A DNA stretch of 25,363 nt. It comes from an uncultured Clostridium sp. (GTDB lineage: Bacteria; Bacillota; Clostridia; TANB77; CAG-508). The stretch lies in the NCBI GenBank assembly GCA_945937855.1, contig CAMEUC010000004.1, positions 1 through 25,363 on the forward strand, given 5' to 3'. The notes beneath the pieces were generated by a model, which made no database searches, was not told the origin of the DNA, and was given only the letters and a program-made list of their open reading frames with translations. Below, piece after piece: positions 1 through 7,460 of the stretch; positions within the stretch are counted from its first letter, which is position 1, and every line of letters starts with the position of its first letter. Both the position numbers and the translations under genes were made by a program.

Positions 1-1
1 A

Positions 2-685
2 ATGAAAAAATTTGGAAATGTATTATGGGGAATCGTTTTAATTATTATTGGATTAATAATAGGAGGAAATGCCATTGGCATAACAAGTATCAATATATTT
101 TTTGATGGATGGTGGACATTATTCATTATCATACCATGTTTTATAGGATTATTTAAAGAAAATGAAAAAACAGGAAATTTAATAGGACTATTAATTGGAG
201 TGGCATTACTTTTGGGTTGCCAAAATATTTTAGATTTTGATTTAATATGGAAATTAGCATTCCCTACAATTTTAGTAATAATTGGATTGTCAATTATTTT
301 TAAAGATACTTTAGGTGGAAAAGTAAGTAGTGAAATTAAAAAATTAAATGAAAAGAGAAATGGAGAAAATTCGTACTGTGCAACATTTTCAGGTCAAAAT
401 GTAAATTTTGATGGAGAGAAATTTACAGGAGCAGATTTAACAGCTGTATTTGGTGGAGTTAAATGTGATTTAAGAAAAGCTATTATAGATTCAGATGTAG
501 TAATTAATGCAAGTAGCACATTTGGAGGAATTGAAATATATGTACCATCAAATGTCAAAATAAAAACAAAATCAACATCAATATTTGGAGGAGTTGAAAA
601 TAAAGCAAATACAAAAGAAGATGAAAAGAGTCATACAATTTATATAAATGGAATAGCGGTATTTGGAGGTGTTGAAATAAAATGA
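2..685 (+). CDS. LiaF-like membrane protein (cell-wall stress response family)
   Basis: A 227-residue protein. The N-terminal half (about residues 5-100) is three to four hydrophobic segments like the LiaI/LiaF-type transmembrane region. The C-terminal half (about 130-227) is soluble, beta-rich and carries the repeated motif FGGV/FGGI (AVFGGVKC, TFGGIEIYVP, SIFGGVENKA, AVFGGVEIK), typical of the LiaF C-terminal domain (DUF2154-like). In the family, LiaF restrains the LiaS histidine kinase that senses lipid II damage. No LiaR/LiaS is visible here, so that role is inference. The ATG is the second base of the window, so its ribosome site and any upstream start are not visible. Its stop overlaps the next start (ATGA), indicating translational coupling. 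Confidence 0.75.
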   Translation: MKKFGNVLWGIVLIIIGLIIGGNAIGITSINIFFDGWWTLFIIIPCFIGLFKENEKTGNLIGLLIGVALLLGCQNILDFDLIWKLAFPTILVIIGLSIIFKDTLGGKVSSEIKKLNEKRNGENSYCATFSGQNVNFDGEKFTGADLTAVFGGVKCDLRKAIIDSDVVINASSTFGGIEIYVPSNVKIKTKSTSIFGGVENKANTKEDEKSHTIYINGIAVFGGVEIK

Positions 686-1518
686 CAACAGCTCAAAAAA
701 TAATAAAATACTTTGCTTTGGCTTTTGCCATATTTTTAATTGTTACAATAATATCCGCGATATTAAGTGGTGGATATGCCTTGCTAAGTGCATTTGGTCT
801 AATTAATACAAATAAGAATATTATAACAGAAGATTTAAAAATAATATCAAGTGAAGTAAAAGAAGTATCAACATTAAAAATAGATTTAGCGTGTATAAAT
901 TTAGACATAAAAGCAGGAGATAATTTTAAAGTTGAAACTAATAATTCAAAAATAACTTTTACAAATGATAATGGTAGTGTAAAAATAAAAGAGGAAAATC
1001 GAAACTGGTTAAACAATAATAACAAGGAAAGTAATTTAATAATTTATATTCCAGAAGATATGATAGCTATAGATGAAACGAAAATAGAAACAGGAGCTGG
1101 AAAAATAAATATAGAAAATTTAAATACACAAAATTTATATCTTGAATTAGGTGCTGGAGATGTGTATATAGAAAATTTAATAGTAACAAAAGAAGCAAAG
1201 ATTGATGGTGGAGTAGGTAAAGCAGAATTAAAATTTTGTGAAATAAACAATTTAAAAGCAAATCTTGGAATGGGAGAATTTGTTTTTAATGGTATATTAA
1301 CAGGGAAAAATGAAATAGACTCTGGAGTTGGGGATATTAATATAGATTTACTAGATAGTGCTGAAAATTATACTATTAATGTAAGTAAAGGGATTGGAAC
1401 GGTTACACTTGATGGACAAAAGCTTGAAATGGATAGAGTATATGGAACAGGCAAAAATCATATAGATATTGATGGTGGAATTGGAGAAATAAAAATAGAA
1501 TTTAAGGAGAAAATATAA
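682..1518 (+). CDS. DUF4097-like beta-repeat membrane-anchored protein
   Basis: A 278-residue protein with one N-terminal membrane segment (about residues 8-36). The rest is beta-rich, with alternating short strands and repeated glycine turns (TGAGKINIENL, LGAGDVYIENL, GGVGKAELKF, LGMGEFVFNG, SGVGDINIDLL, GGIGEIKIEF), the pattern of DUF4097/DUF4098 adhesin-like beta-helices that often accompany LiaF and PspC proteins. It overlaps the LiaF-like gene by four bases (ATGA), and one base separates its stop from the start of the zinc-ribbon gene, so the three are almost certainly one transcript. The likely role is an envelope-stress accessory protein on the outer membrane face. The family assignment rests on pattern only. 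Confidence 0.65.
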   Translation: MTTAQKIIKYFALAFAIFLIVTIISAILSGGYALLSAFGLINTNKNIITEDLKIISSEVKEVSTLKIDLACINLDIKAGDNFKVETNNSKITFTNDNGSVKIKEENRNWLNNNNKESNLIIYIPEDMIAIDETKIETGAGKINIENLNTQNLYLELGAGDVYIENLIVTKEAKIDGGVGKAELKFCEINNLKANLGMGEFVFNGILTGKNEIDSGVGDINIDLLDSAENYTINVSKGIGTVTLDGQKLEMDRVYGTGKNHIDIDGGIGEIKIEFKEKI

Positions 1519-1519
1519 A

Positions 1520-1777
1520 ATGGAAAACAAAATATGTCAAAGCTGTGGTATGCCTATAACTTCAGATGAACAATTAGGAACAAATAAAGACGGAAGTAGA
1601 AATGAGGATTATTGCATATATTGTTATAAAGATGGCGAATTTATAGATAAAGTTACAATGGAAGAATATATAAAAATGTGTTCTCAATTTGGTTCACAAG
1701 CAGGCATGACTAATTCAGAAATGAAAGAACATTGTAAGAGATTATTTCCGACTTTAAAAAGGTGGAAAGTCAATTAA
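1520..1777 (+). CDS. Small putative zinc-ribbon protein
   Basis: An 85-residue protein beginning MENKICQSCGMPI, with CQSCGMP near residues 6-12 and a second pair in DYCIYCYKDGEF, giving CxxC...CxxC expected to bind one zinc. The C-terminus, with MTNSEMKEHCKRLFPTLKRWK, matches the usual end of the 'putative zinc ribbon domain' family (PF12674-like), in which such small proteins stand alone or are fused to regulators. The molecular function of the family is not established. The ATG follows the preceding stop by one base. The AAGGAGA ribosome site lies inside the end of the preceding gene. Confidence 0.75.
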   Translation: MENKICQSCGMPITSDEQLGTNKDGSRNEDYCIYCYKDGEFIDKVTMEEYIKMCSQFGSQAGMTNSEMKEHCKRLFPTLKRWKVN

Positions 1778-1830
1778 ATTACAAAGATGTAGAAGATATT
1801 ATAAGCTTAATTAATGAAAGTGAGGGATAA
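1762..1830 (+). CDS. Possible 22-codon overlapping small ORF (doubtful)
   Basis: In the +1 frame relative to the zinc-ribbon gene, an open stretch after a stop at 1735 can start at GTG 1762, overlaps the last 16 bases of that gene and ends at 1830, giving VESQLNYKDVEDIISLINES and two more residues. It ends just before the next small gene, and the reading is amphipathic rather than low complexity. The frame could also be leftover coding sequence of a gene truncated at its 5' end. I see no good ribosome site. Confidence 0.2.
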   Translation: MESQLNYKDVEDIISLINESEG

Positions 1831-1833
1831 AAT

Positions 1834-1962
1834 ATGGGAGCAATAGCAACTTTATTTATGTATGCAATTGTGATAGCTGTAATTTCAGTTGTTTCATATT
1901 TTATTATAAAGATGGCAGTAAAGGACGCATTAAAAGAATATGAAAACGAAAAAAATAATTAA
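1834..1962 (+). CDS. 42-residue single-pass membrane peptide
   Basis: ATG at 1834 preceded by a GTGAGGG ribosome site about eight bases upstream. The product begins MGAIATLFMYAIVIAVISVV: one hydrophobic helix (about residues 3-26), then a charged tail containing KMAVKDALKEYENEKNN. This layout recalls very small clostridial membrane proteins (DUF6019-like), though I cannot confirm the family. It follows the zinc-ribbon gene closely and may be the last member of the LiaF/DUF4097 operon. No function is assigned. Confidence 0.6.
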   Translation: MGAIATLFMYAIVIAVISVVSYFIIKMAVKDALKEYENEKNN

Positions 1963-2069
1963 TACAACCTCAATCTTTAAAATACAAATTTTATTTATAA
2001 AAAGACTACACAAATTTAAGAAAATATGTTACAATAAAAAAAGATTTTTTAATGGAGGAGAGTGAAAAC

Positions 2070-2795
2070 ATGTCAGGACATTCAAAGTGGCATAATATTC
2101 AAGCAAAAAAAGGAAAAGCAGATGCAGCAAGAGGAAAAATATTTACAAAATTAGGTAGAGAGTTATTAATGGCTGTAAAGCAAGGTGGACCAGATCCAGC
2201 GGGAAATGCTAAATTAAGAGATGTTATTGCAAAATGTAAAGCAAATAACATGCCAAATGATACAATTAATGGTGCAATAAAAAGAGCAGCAGGTGCAAAT
2301 AATAGTGAGAATTACGAGGAAATTACATATGAAGGATATGGACCAAATGGTGTTGCTGTAATTGTAAACGCATCAACAGATAATAAAAATAGAACAGCAG
2401 CAGATGTAAGACATGTATTCGATAAATTTGGTGGAAACTTAGGAACAGCAGGTTGTGTATCTTATATGTTTGAAAGAAAAGGTGTTATTGTTATAGAAAA
2501 ATCAGCAACAAACTTAAGCGAAGATGATTTAATGATGCTTGCTTTAGATAATGGTGCCGATAATATGGAAACTGACGAAGAAATTTATGAGATAACATGT
2601 GCACCAGCAGAATTTTCCGCATTAAGAGAGGCATTAGAAAATAATGGTTTAACTTTCGTAGAAGCAGAAATCCAAATGGTTCCAAGCACATATGTTACAT
2701 TAGACGAAAACGGAGTAAGAAGAATGGAATTATTACTAGAAAAGTTAGACGAATTAGATGATGTAATAGAAGTGTTCCATAACTGGGAAGAATAG
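2070..2795 (+). CDS. yebC: YebC/PmpR family protein
   Basis: A 241-residue protein beginning MSGHSKWHNIQAKKGKAD, the hallmark N-terminus of the YebC/TACO1 family, with the usual three-domain length (about 240). An upstream in-frame ATG at 2052 lies in the ribosome site (ATGGAGGAG), so ATG 2070 is chosen. Family members were first described as DNA-binding regulators (PmpR) and have more recently been linked to relieving ribosome stalling at proline-rich sequences, as mitochondrial TACO1 does. The conserved segments GPNGVAVIV, DNKNRTAADVRH and MVPSTYV are present. It is transcribed alone, facing tmcAL convergently, with a palindromic element between them. Confidence 0.92.
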   Translation: MSGHSKWHNIQAKKGKADAARGKIFTKLGRELLMAVKQGGPDPAGNAKLRDVIAKCKANNMPNDTINGAIKRAAGANNSENYEEITYEGYGPNGVAVIVNASTDNKNRTAADVRHVFDKFGGNLGTAGCVSYMFERKGVIVIEKSATNLSEDDLMMLALDNGADNMETDEEIYEITCAPAEFSALREALENNGLTFVEAEIQMVPSTYVTLDENGVRRMELLLEKLDELDDVIEVFHNWEE

Positions 2796-2803
2796 TATAA
2801 ATG

Positions 2804-2878
2804 TAAGGGCTGGTCTTGACCAGCACGTTAAAATTATAATATATATTTATCTTCGAGTCGGTCAAGAACGACCCCTAA
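2804..2878. repeat. Palindromic intergenic element, copy 1
   Basis: Seventy-five bases between the convergent yebC and tmcAL genes. The outer arms are inverted repeats: the left arm TAAGGGCTGGTCTTGACC (2804-2821) against the reverse complement of the right arm GGTCAAGAACGACCCCTAA (2860-2878). The left arm folds by itself as GCTGGTC-TT-GACCAGC (2809-2824). There is no run of T after the hairpin, so it is a poor intrinsic terminator, although it may stop both transcripts. It shares its CCCCTA-type end with elements near 9.1, 9.55 and 13.4 kb. Confidence 0.6.
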
Positions 2879-2881
2879 GTT

Positions 2882-4108
2882 TTACAACGTTATCAACTTA
2901 TTTGTTAAATCCAAATTTGCTTTTGGATTTTTTCTATATCCTAAAGTATAAATATTGCTTGCAAACACATCTTTTTCAAGCATATTTTTCAATGTCTTAT
3001 TTTTTGTTGTATCTAAAAATTTTTTTGGCGAAGTAACAATGTTTATTTTTTTATTTGCTTTTGATATTTTAGAAAGAAGTTCTTTTCCTTTTTGATTTAC
3101 ACCAAGTACACGAATATAAGGAATAACTTTATAGGACTCCTCAATGTCTTTTTTAGTAATATTTAATAAAGCATATAATAAAATTCTATTAATTCTTGTC
3201 ATAGTATATCTTTTTGATTTAATCATACTAGTTAAATTTGCTAAATTATTACAAGAATCTGAAGCTTTTTTTATTTTGTTCTCTAAACCTTCAGTAACAT
3301 CTGGAAGAGTTGCTATTTCTTCTTGTGACATAGTTCTTAACTTATAGATTATTGCTTGTTCAAATGTTTTCAATCCATACACAATTTCATTCTTGGATAT
3401 TTTATCTTGTAAAATTTTGTTAGAAGATTCTGGAATATATGGCTTAATATCTATATTATTTAATAAACCATGACGAATTGCAGATGCACTAGAGTATTTA
3501 TCTTTTAAATCTAAATCATTATAATTAGAGCCTTTTCTTGCTATTGTTGTTGCTCTTAATTTAGCTTTTTGCTTTTGAATAGCTTTTAAATATTCTATAC
3601 CTAAAATGTTATTAGGTTCAGAAAGAACATTCGCAAATTTCCTAATATCATTTAAATACATTAATAAAGCATGTTCACGTGCTTTAGGAAAAGAAATTCC
3701 AGAAGCAAGCTCATGATTTAAAATAGATAAATATTCTTTAGGTTCTTCACATAATACTTGAGCAATTGAATTTAAAATATTAATATCTCCACATTCACTT
3801 CCAAAAGAAATGGTTGTATCCATGCTTAAACTATCTAAAATTTTTATACTACCCATAGCATAATTTTCAGCACTTGAAATACTGTAAATTAAAGGTAATT
3901 CAATTACTAAATCCACGCCATTATTTAAAGCCATTTCAGCACGAGACCACTTATCTATAATCGCAGCATCGCCACGCTCTACAAAGTTGCCACTCATGAC
4001 TGCAACAGTGTAATCTGGGTTTACTAATTTTTTTGATTCGTTAATATGGTATAAATGCCCATAATGAAAAGGATTATATTCAGATACTATTCCTAAAATT
4101 TTATCCAT
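2882..4108 (-). CDS. tmcAL: tRNA(Met) cytidine acetate ligase
   Basis: A 408-residue protein of the TmcAL (YlbM) family, which uses acetate and ATP to make N4-acetylcytidine at the wobble base of elongator tRNA-Met. The N-terminus GIVSEYNPFHYGHLYHI carries the nucleotidyltransferase HxGH-type signature (HYGH at residues 15-18). The family-typical VAVMSGNFVERGDAAIIDKW, VIELPLIYS and SFGSECGDI follow. Length matches the family (about 400). The start ATG is preceded by an AGGAGA ribosome site. It is divergent from rnhA across 91 bases and convergent with yebC. Confidence 0.92.
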   Translation of the reverse strand: MDKILGIVSEYNPFHYGHLYHINESKKLVNPDYTVAVMSGNFVERGDAAIIDKWSRAEMALNNGVDLVIELPLIYSISSAENYAMGSIKILDSLSMDTTISFGSECGDINILNSIAQVLCEEPKEYLSILNHELASGISFPKAREHALLMYLNDIRKFANVLSEPNNILGIEYLKAIQKQKAKLRATTIARKGSNYNDLDLKDKYSSASAIRHGLLNNIDIKPYIPESSNKILQDKISKNEIVYGLKTFEQAIIYKLRTMSQEEIATLPDVTEGLENKIKKASDSCNNLANLTSMIKSKRYTMTRINRILLYALLNITKKDIEESYKVIPYIRVLGVNQKGKELLSKISKANKKINIVTSPKKFLDTTKNKTLKNMLEKDVFASNIYTLGYRKNPKANLDLTNKLITL

Positions 4109-4125
4109 AAAAATCTCCTATTTTA

Positions 4126-4155
4126 TTGCTTTTTATTTTCCTTTACTGATATAAT
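4126..4155 (+). promoter_or_regulatory. Sigma-A-type promoter of rnhA
   Basis: TTGCTT at 4126-4131 and TATAAT at 4150-4155, separated by 18 bases, with a TG one base before the -10 (extended -10). It lies 45 bases before the rnhA start and points into it. Confidence 0.6.
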
Positions 4156-4199
4156 ATCATAAAGAAAATATGAACGCAAGTGATTAAAAGGAGTAATTT

Positions 4200-4637
4200 A
4201 TGAATAAAGAAGTTATCATTTACACAGATGGGGCGTGTTCAGGAAACCCAGGTCCAGGAGGATGGGGAACTATACTTATGTATAAGGATACCAAAAAAGA
4301 AATAAGCGGAGGTAAGCCTGATACTACCAATAATGTTATGGAAATTACAGCAGTAATAGAAGGATTGAAACTATTAAAAGAGCCTTGTAAAGTTTCTATA
4401 TATAGTGATAGTGCTTATGTAGTAAATGCATTTAACCAACATTGGATAGAAAATTGGATAAAAAAGAATTGGCAAAACTCTAAAAAAGAACCAGTAAAAA
4501 ATAGAGAATTATGGCTTGAATTATATGCATTAGTCAAACAGCACGAAGTAAAGTTTATAAAAGTAAAAGGACATAGTGACAATGAATTTAATAATAGATG
4601 TGATGAACTTGCTAGAAATGCTATTTTAAAACTGTAA
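4200..4637 (+). CDS. rnhA: Ribonuclease HI
   Basis: A 145-residue enzyme that cuts the RNA strand of RNA/DNA hybrids. All catalytic residues are visible: D10 in YTDGACSGNPGPGGWG, E48 in NVMEITAV, D70 in YSDSAYVV, H125 in VKGHSDNEF and D135 in NRCDELARNA, closely matching the E. coli numbering. It also has the basic-protrusion-like helix with HWIENWIKKNWQ (about 81-92). AAAAGGAG precedes the start. The TAA stop lies inside the ascending arm of its own terminator hairpin. Confidence 0.96.
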   Translation: MNKEVIIYTDGACSGNPGPGGWGTILMYKDTKKEISGGKPDTTNNVMEITAVIEGLKLLKEPCKVSIYSDSAYVVNAFNQHWIENWIKKNWQNSKKEPVKNRELWLELYALVKQHEVKFIKVKGHSDNEFNNRCDELARNAILKL

Positions 4638-4662
4638 TATTACCAAAATATTACAGTTTTAT
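4628..4662 (+). terminator. rnhA intrinsic terminator
   Basis: The inverted repeat AAAACTGTAATATT / AATATTACAGTTTT with a four-base loop is followed by ATTACTTT. The rnhA stop codon (4635-4637) is part of the stem. Confidence 0.8.
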
Positions 4663-4690
4663 TACTTTAGTGAAACATTTTACTAATTAC

Positions 4691-4720
4691 TTGAAAATTA
4701 TATTTTTTATGTAATATAAT
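4691..4720 (+). promoter_or_regulatory. Promoter of the HD-GYP-like / EndoQ operon
   Basis: TTGAAA at 4691-4696 and TATAAT at 4715-4720 with an 18-base spacer. The next gene starts at 4751 after an AAGGAG ribosome site. Confidence 0.6.
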
Positions 4721-4750
4721 TTATTCAAATATTAGGAAAAAGGAGATAAT

Positions 4751-5290
4751 ATGCAAACTTTTGCTGAATATATTTTAAATGAAGATGATTTTAATAAAAA
4801 AATTGATATAATGACTTATGCTAGCAAAAAAGCTCCAATTTATTTTGATAAGTCAGTAATTTTCAAAACAATAATTGCTAAACTATTTATTGAAACAATG
4901 AATTTAGATGTAGATAAAAATTTAATAATCACAGCATCGTTATTATGTTCTTGTAAAAAAAGTCATGATGCTTTAAGTTTAGAAAAAGTAAAAACATATG
5001 CAAAAGAAAGCGCAGAATACCTTGCAAAACTTGGATTTTCACCTAGATTCTGTAAAATTTGTTTAGAACATAATCGTTATAACGATAGTGTTCATAGAGA
5101 AAAAGAAAGTGATATTTTAGAATTAGTAGATCAATTCGGTGGAATGATGGTAGATAGAGAGGAAAGAAGAGGATTTCCTTTAGATGAGGCACTTGTACTT
5201 CTAGAACACCGAAACCTAAAAGGGTGCAATAATATTTTTTTAGAAAAGTTTAAAGAATTTATTGGCACAGAAATGGAGATTATTGTATGA
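4751..5290 (+). CDS. Degenerate HD-GYP/HD-like domain protein
   Basis: A 179-residue soluble protein. The C-terminal half reads like the end of an HD-GYP domain: EHNRYND sits where HHERYDG is normally found, and LVDQFGGMMVDREERRGFPLDEALVLL corresponds to the usual pattern ADxYDAMTSDRPYRxGLSxEEAL. The metal-binding HD dyad is not seen; the equivalent helix reads ITASLLCSCKKSHDAL. I infer a catalytically dead, possibly ligand-binding or scaffolding member rather than a phosphodiesterase. It overlaps the following small gene by ATGA and is the first gene of a unit leading to endonuclease Q. The family assignment is moderate; no other function is visible. Confidence 0.5.
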   Translation: MQTFAEYILNEDDFNKKIDIMTYASKKAPIYFDKSVIFKTIIAKLFIETMNLDVDKNLIITASLLCSCKKSHDALSLEKVKTYAKESAEYLAKLGFSPRFCKICLEHNRYNDSVHREKESDILELVDQFGGMMVDREERRGFPLDEALVLLEHRNLKGCNNIFLEKFKEFIGTEMEIIV

Positions 5291-5439
5291 TTGGAAAAGG
5301 TAGATTTTTTGATTTAATATCTAGAACAGCAGATGATGTAAATAACCCAGAAATAACAATAATAAGCATGTTGCAAAACTACAACATGCGAGAAGAAAAA
5401 TATATAAAACAACTTGAAAATAATAAGAAAGAAGGCTAA
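5287..5439 (+). CDS. 50-residue hypothetical protein
   Basis: The start ATG overlaps the preceding stop (ATGA), and the stop is two bases before the EndoQ start, so translation is coupled on both sides. The product starts MIGKGRFFDLISRTADDVNN and ends in a charged helix with EEKYIKQLENNKKEG; it is probably helical and cytoplasmic, with no membrane segment. I do not recognise a family. Its position, packed between two coding genes with no spare bases, is the main argument that it is real. Confidence 0.65.
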   Translation: MIGKGRFFDLISRTADDVNNPEITIISMLQNYNMREEKYIKQLENNKKEG

Positions 5440-5441
5440 TT

Positions 5442-6638
5442 ATGTACGAAGTATTTGCAGATTTACATGTGCACATTGGTAGAAGTCAAAATAATAAACC
5501 AATAAAAATTACAGCTGCGAAATCGTTAAATTTTGCTAATATTGCAAAAGAATGTAATGAAAGAAAAGGTATTGATATTGTTGGAATTATAGACTGCGCA
5601 TCCCCATATGTTATAGAAGATATTGAAGAATTTTTAAAAACGGGAGAAGCATATGAAATTAAAGATGGCGGAATTATATATAGAGATAAGATTTGTATAA
5701 TATTAGGAAGTGAAATTGAAACATCGGAAATAGGATTAAATGGGCATTGCGGAAGTGCTCATAATTTATGCTTTTTTCCTCATTTGTCGGATATAAAAGC
5801 TTTTTCAAACGAAATGAGTAAACATATAAAAAACATAACTTTAAGTTCTCAACGTGCTGATATATCAGCATATGAACTAATAGATATCGTAAAAAAATAT
5901 AATGGAATTTTAATACCAGCACATTGCTTTACACCACATAAAAGTTTTTACGGAAATTGCACAGATAGATTAGAAAATATTTTCAAAGAGAAATATGATG
6001 ATATTTTAGCAATAGAATTAGGATTAAGCTCTGACACATTTATTGCGGACATGATATCGGAACTAGAAAATAAAGCATTTTTAACAAATTCAGATGCTCA
6101 TTCATTACCAAAAATTGCTAGAGAATATAATAAGCTTTTAGTAAATGATATAAGCTTTAAAGAATTAGTAAAAGCATTAAAAAATGAAGATGGCAGAAAA
6201 ATTATTTCAAATTATGGATTAGATCCAAAACTAGGAAAATACCACAGAAGTTACTGTGAAACTTGTAACAAAGTCCTTTCAGGAGATGCACCAATATTTA
6301 AATGTGACTCTTGTGATAGCAAAAATATTACTATGGGAGTTTGGGATAGAGTTGAAATAATAAAGGATAAAAATACTACTATTAGTCCAAAAAATAGGCC
6401 AGAATACATATATCAAATACCTTTAGGATTTATCCCAGGACTAGGTCCTAAAGCAATAGAAAAACTATTATCTACTTTTGGAACAGAAATGAATATATTG
6501 CATAAAATTACAAATGACGACATTGAAACTGTTGTTGGTGAAAGAAATGCACATAGTATTATTTTAGCAAGAGAAGGAAAACTAAGCATACATGCTGGTG
6601 GAGGAGGCGTGTATGGAAAAGTAGAATTAAAAATTTAA
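5442..6638 (+). CDS. Endonuclease Q family protein (PHP domain)
   Basis: A 398-residue protein of the EndoQ/YqxK family (TIGR00375-like). It has an N-terminal PHP phosphoesterase domain beginning FADLHVHIGRS (metal ligands H9, H11), with further metal-site motifs LGSEIET, IPAHCFTPH and TNSDAHSL. A zinc-binding knuckle follows at about 270-298 (YCETCNKV... FKCDSCDSK), then a helix-hairpin-helix near 328-350 (IPLGFIPGLGPKAIEKLL). Archaeal and some bacterial EndoQ enzymes nick DNA 5' of deaminated bases (uracil, hypoxanthine). The gene lies just before spoIIM, as yqxK does near spoIIM in Bacillus, which supports the assignment. The exact substrate here is inferred. Confidence 0.85.
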   Translation: MYEVFADLHVHIGRSQNNKPIKITAAKSLNFANIAKECNERKGIDIVGIIDCASPYVIEDIEEFLKTGEAYEIKDGGIIYRDKICIILGSEIETSEIGLNGHCGSAHNLCFFPHLSDIKAFSNEMSKHIKNITLSSQRADISAYELIDIVKKYNGILIPAHCFTPHKSFYGNCTDRLENIFKEKYDDILAIELGLSSDTFIADMISELENKAFLTNSDAHSLPKIAREYNKLLVNDISFKELVKALKNEDGRKIISNYGLDPKLGKYHRSYCETCNKVLSGDAPIFKCDSCDSKNITMGVWDRVEIIKDKNTTISPKNRPEYIYQIPLGFIPGLGPKAIEKLLSTFGTEMNILHKITNDDIETVVGERNAHSIILAREGKLSIHAGGGGVYGKVELKI

Positions 6639-6666
6639 TTAAAATAAATAAAGCTTGTTCTTTTTT

Positions 6667-6714
6667 GTTCTTTCCCAGAATACAAATTAGATATACAAAA
6701 AGGGGGAAAAGAAC
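6667..6714 (+). promoter_or_regulatory. Possible hairpin masking the spoIIM ribosome site
   Basis: GTTCTTTCCC (6667-6676) can pair with GGGAAAAGAAC (6704-6714), ten pairs with one bulged A. The arm includes part of the GGGGG run that would serve as ribosome site of spoIIM. The run ends 13 bases before the ATG, which is long spacing. Confidence 0.35.
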
Positions 6715-6719
6715 ATAGG

Positions 6720-7364
6720 ATGAAAAGATCATATAGAAAACACTATAAATTATCTAGTAGAAATTTAGTATTAAAGCACCTAACTTCAAATATAAGCAGA
6801 TACATTACTATTTTAACAATATTTATAATAGGAATATGTATAGGGGTTACATTAGTTAATAGTTTGCCAGATGCTCAAGCCAATAATATTAGTGAATATA
6901 TAAATACATCTATTGAGTCATTAAAAAATGATAATAAAATTTCTAAAATTAATGTATTCAAACAATCTTTAATAAAAAACATTATAATTGTTATAATTAT
7001 CTGGTTACTTGGCTTAACTTTTTTGGGTAACATTTTGTTATATCTTATTGCTTTAGTTTTAGGTATAACGTTTGGATATACTATATCTTCACTAATGTTA
7101 TTATTTAGTTTTATTCAAGGTATACTATTCTTTTTTTCAACTATGCTATTACAAAATATTATTACTATTCCAGCAATTGTTTTTTTAATTGTTCAGGGTT
7201 TAAAATTTCGCACTGAATTAATAAGCAATAATGGCAACATTAAATATGTAACAATAAAATATAGTGTGTATTGTGTAATAGTAATGTTATTACTATTGCT
7301 AGCTTCCATTATTGAAGCATATGTTTCGACTAGCTTAATATATGCCATTTCAAAATATCTTTAA
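6720..7364 (+). CDS. spoIIM: Stage II sporulation protein M
   Basis: A 214-residue integral membrane protein. After a basic cytoplasmic N-terminus, the first helix is RYITILTIFIIGICIGVTLV (about 27-46). An extracytoplasmic stretch carrying LPDAQANNISEY follows, then four more hydrophobic segments between residues 80 and 214. Length and topology match SpoIIM, the membrane anchor of the SpoIID-SpoIIM-SpoIIP peptidoglycan-degrading complex that drives engulfment of the forespore. Its position between EndoQ/yqxK and xerD is the usual Firmicute order. The start ATG at 6720 is the only reasonable one, but the ribosome site is weak or spaced far away. This gene is good evidence that the organism sporulates. 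Confidence 0.88.
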   Translation: MKRSYRKHYKLSSRNLVLKHLTSNISRYITILTIFIIGICIGVTLVNSLPDAQANNISEYINTSIESLKNDNKISKINVFKQSLIKNIIIVIIIWLLGLTFLGNILLYLIALVLGITFGYTISSLMLLFSFIQGILFFFSTMLLQNIITIPAIVFLIVQGLKFRTELISNNGNIKYVTIKYSVYCVIVMLLLLLASIIEAYVSTSLIYAISKYL

Positions 7365-7381
7365 AAATTATCAAAAATCTA

Positions 7382-7410
7382 TTTACAATTTTTGTTTAAT
7401 TTGATATAAC
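7382..7410 (+). promoter_or_regulatory. Promoter of xerD
   Basis: TTTACA at 7382-7387 and TATAAC at 7405-7410, spacer 17, with TGA just before the -10. A 9-bp perfect inverted repeat, TATACATAA-ATTA-TTATGTATA (7413-7434), covers the expected transcription start and could be an operator. Confidence 0.55.
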
Positions 7411-7460
7411 AATATACATAAATTATTATGTATACAAAATAAAGTAAAAGGAGCAAAAAC

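Noticed and set aside
2052..2069. Upstream in-frame ATG for yebC
   Set aside because: It overlaps the GGAGGAG ribosome site; the conserved MSGHSKW start is at 2070.
2809..2824. Simple intrinsic terminator for yebC
   Set aside because: No T run follows, and the hairpin is part of a larger palindromic element with outer arms.
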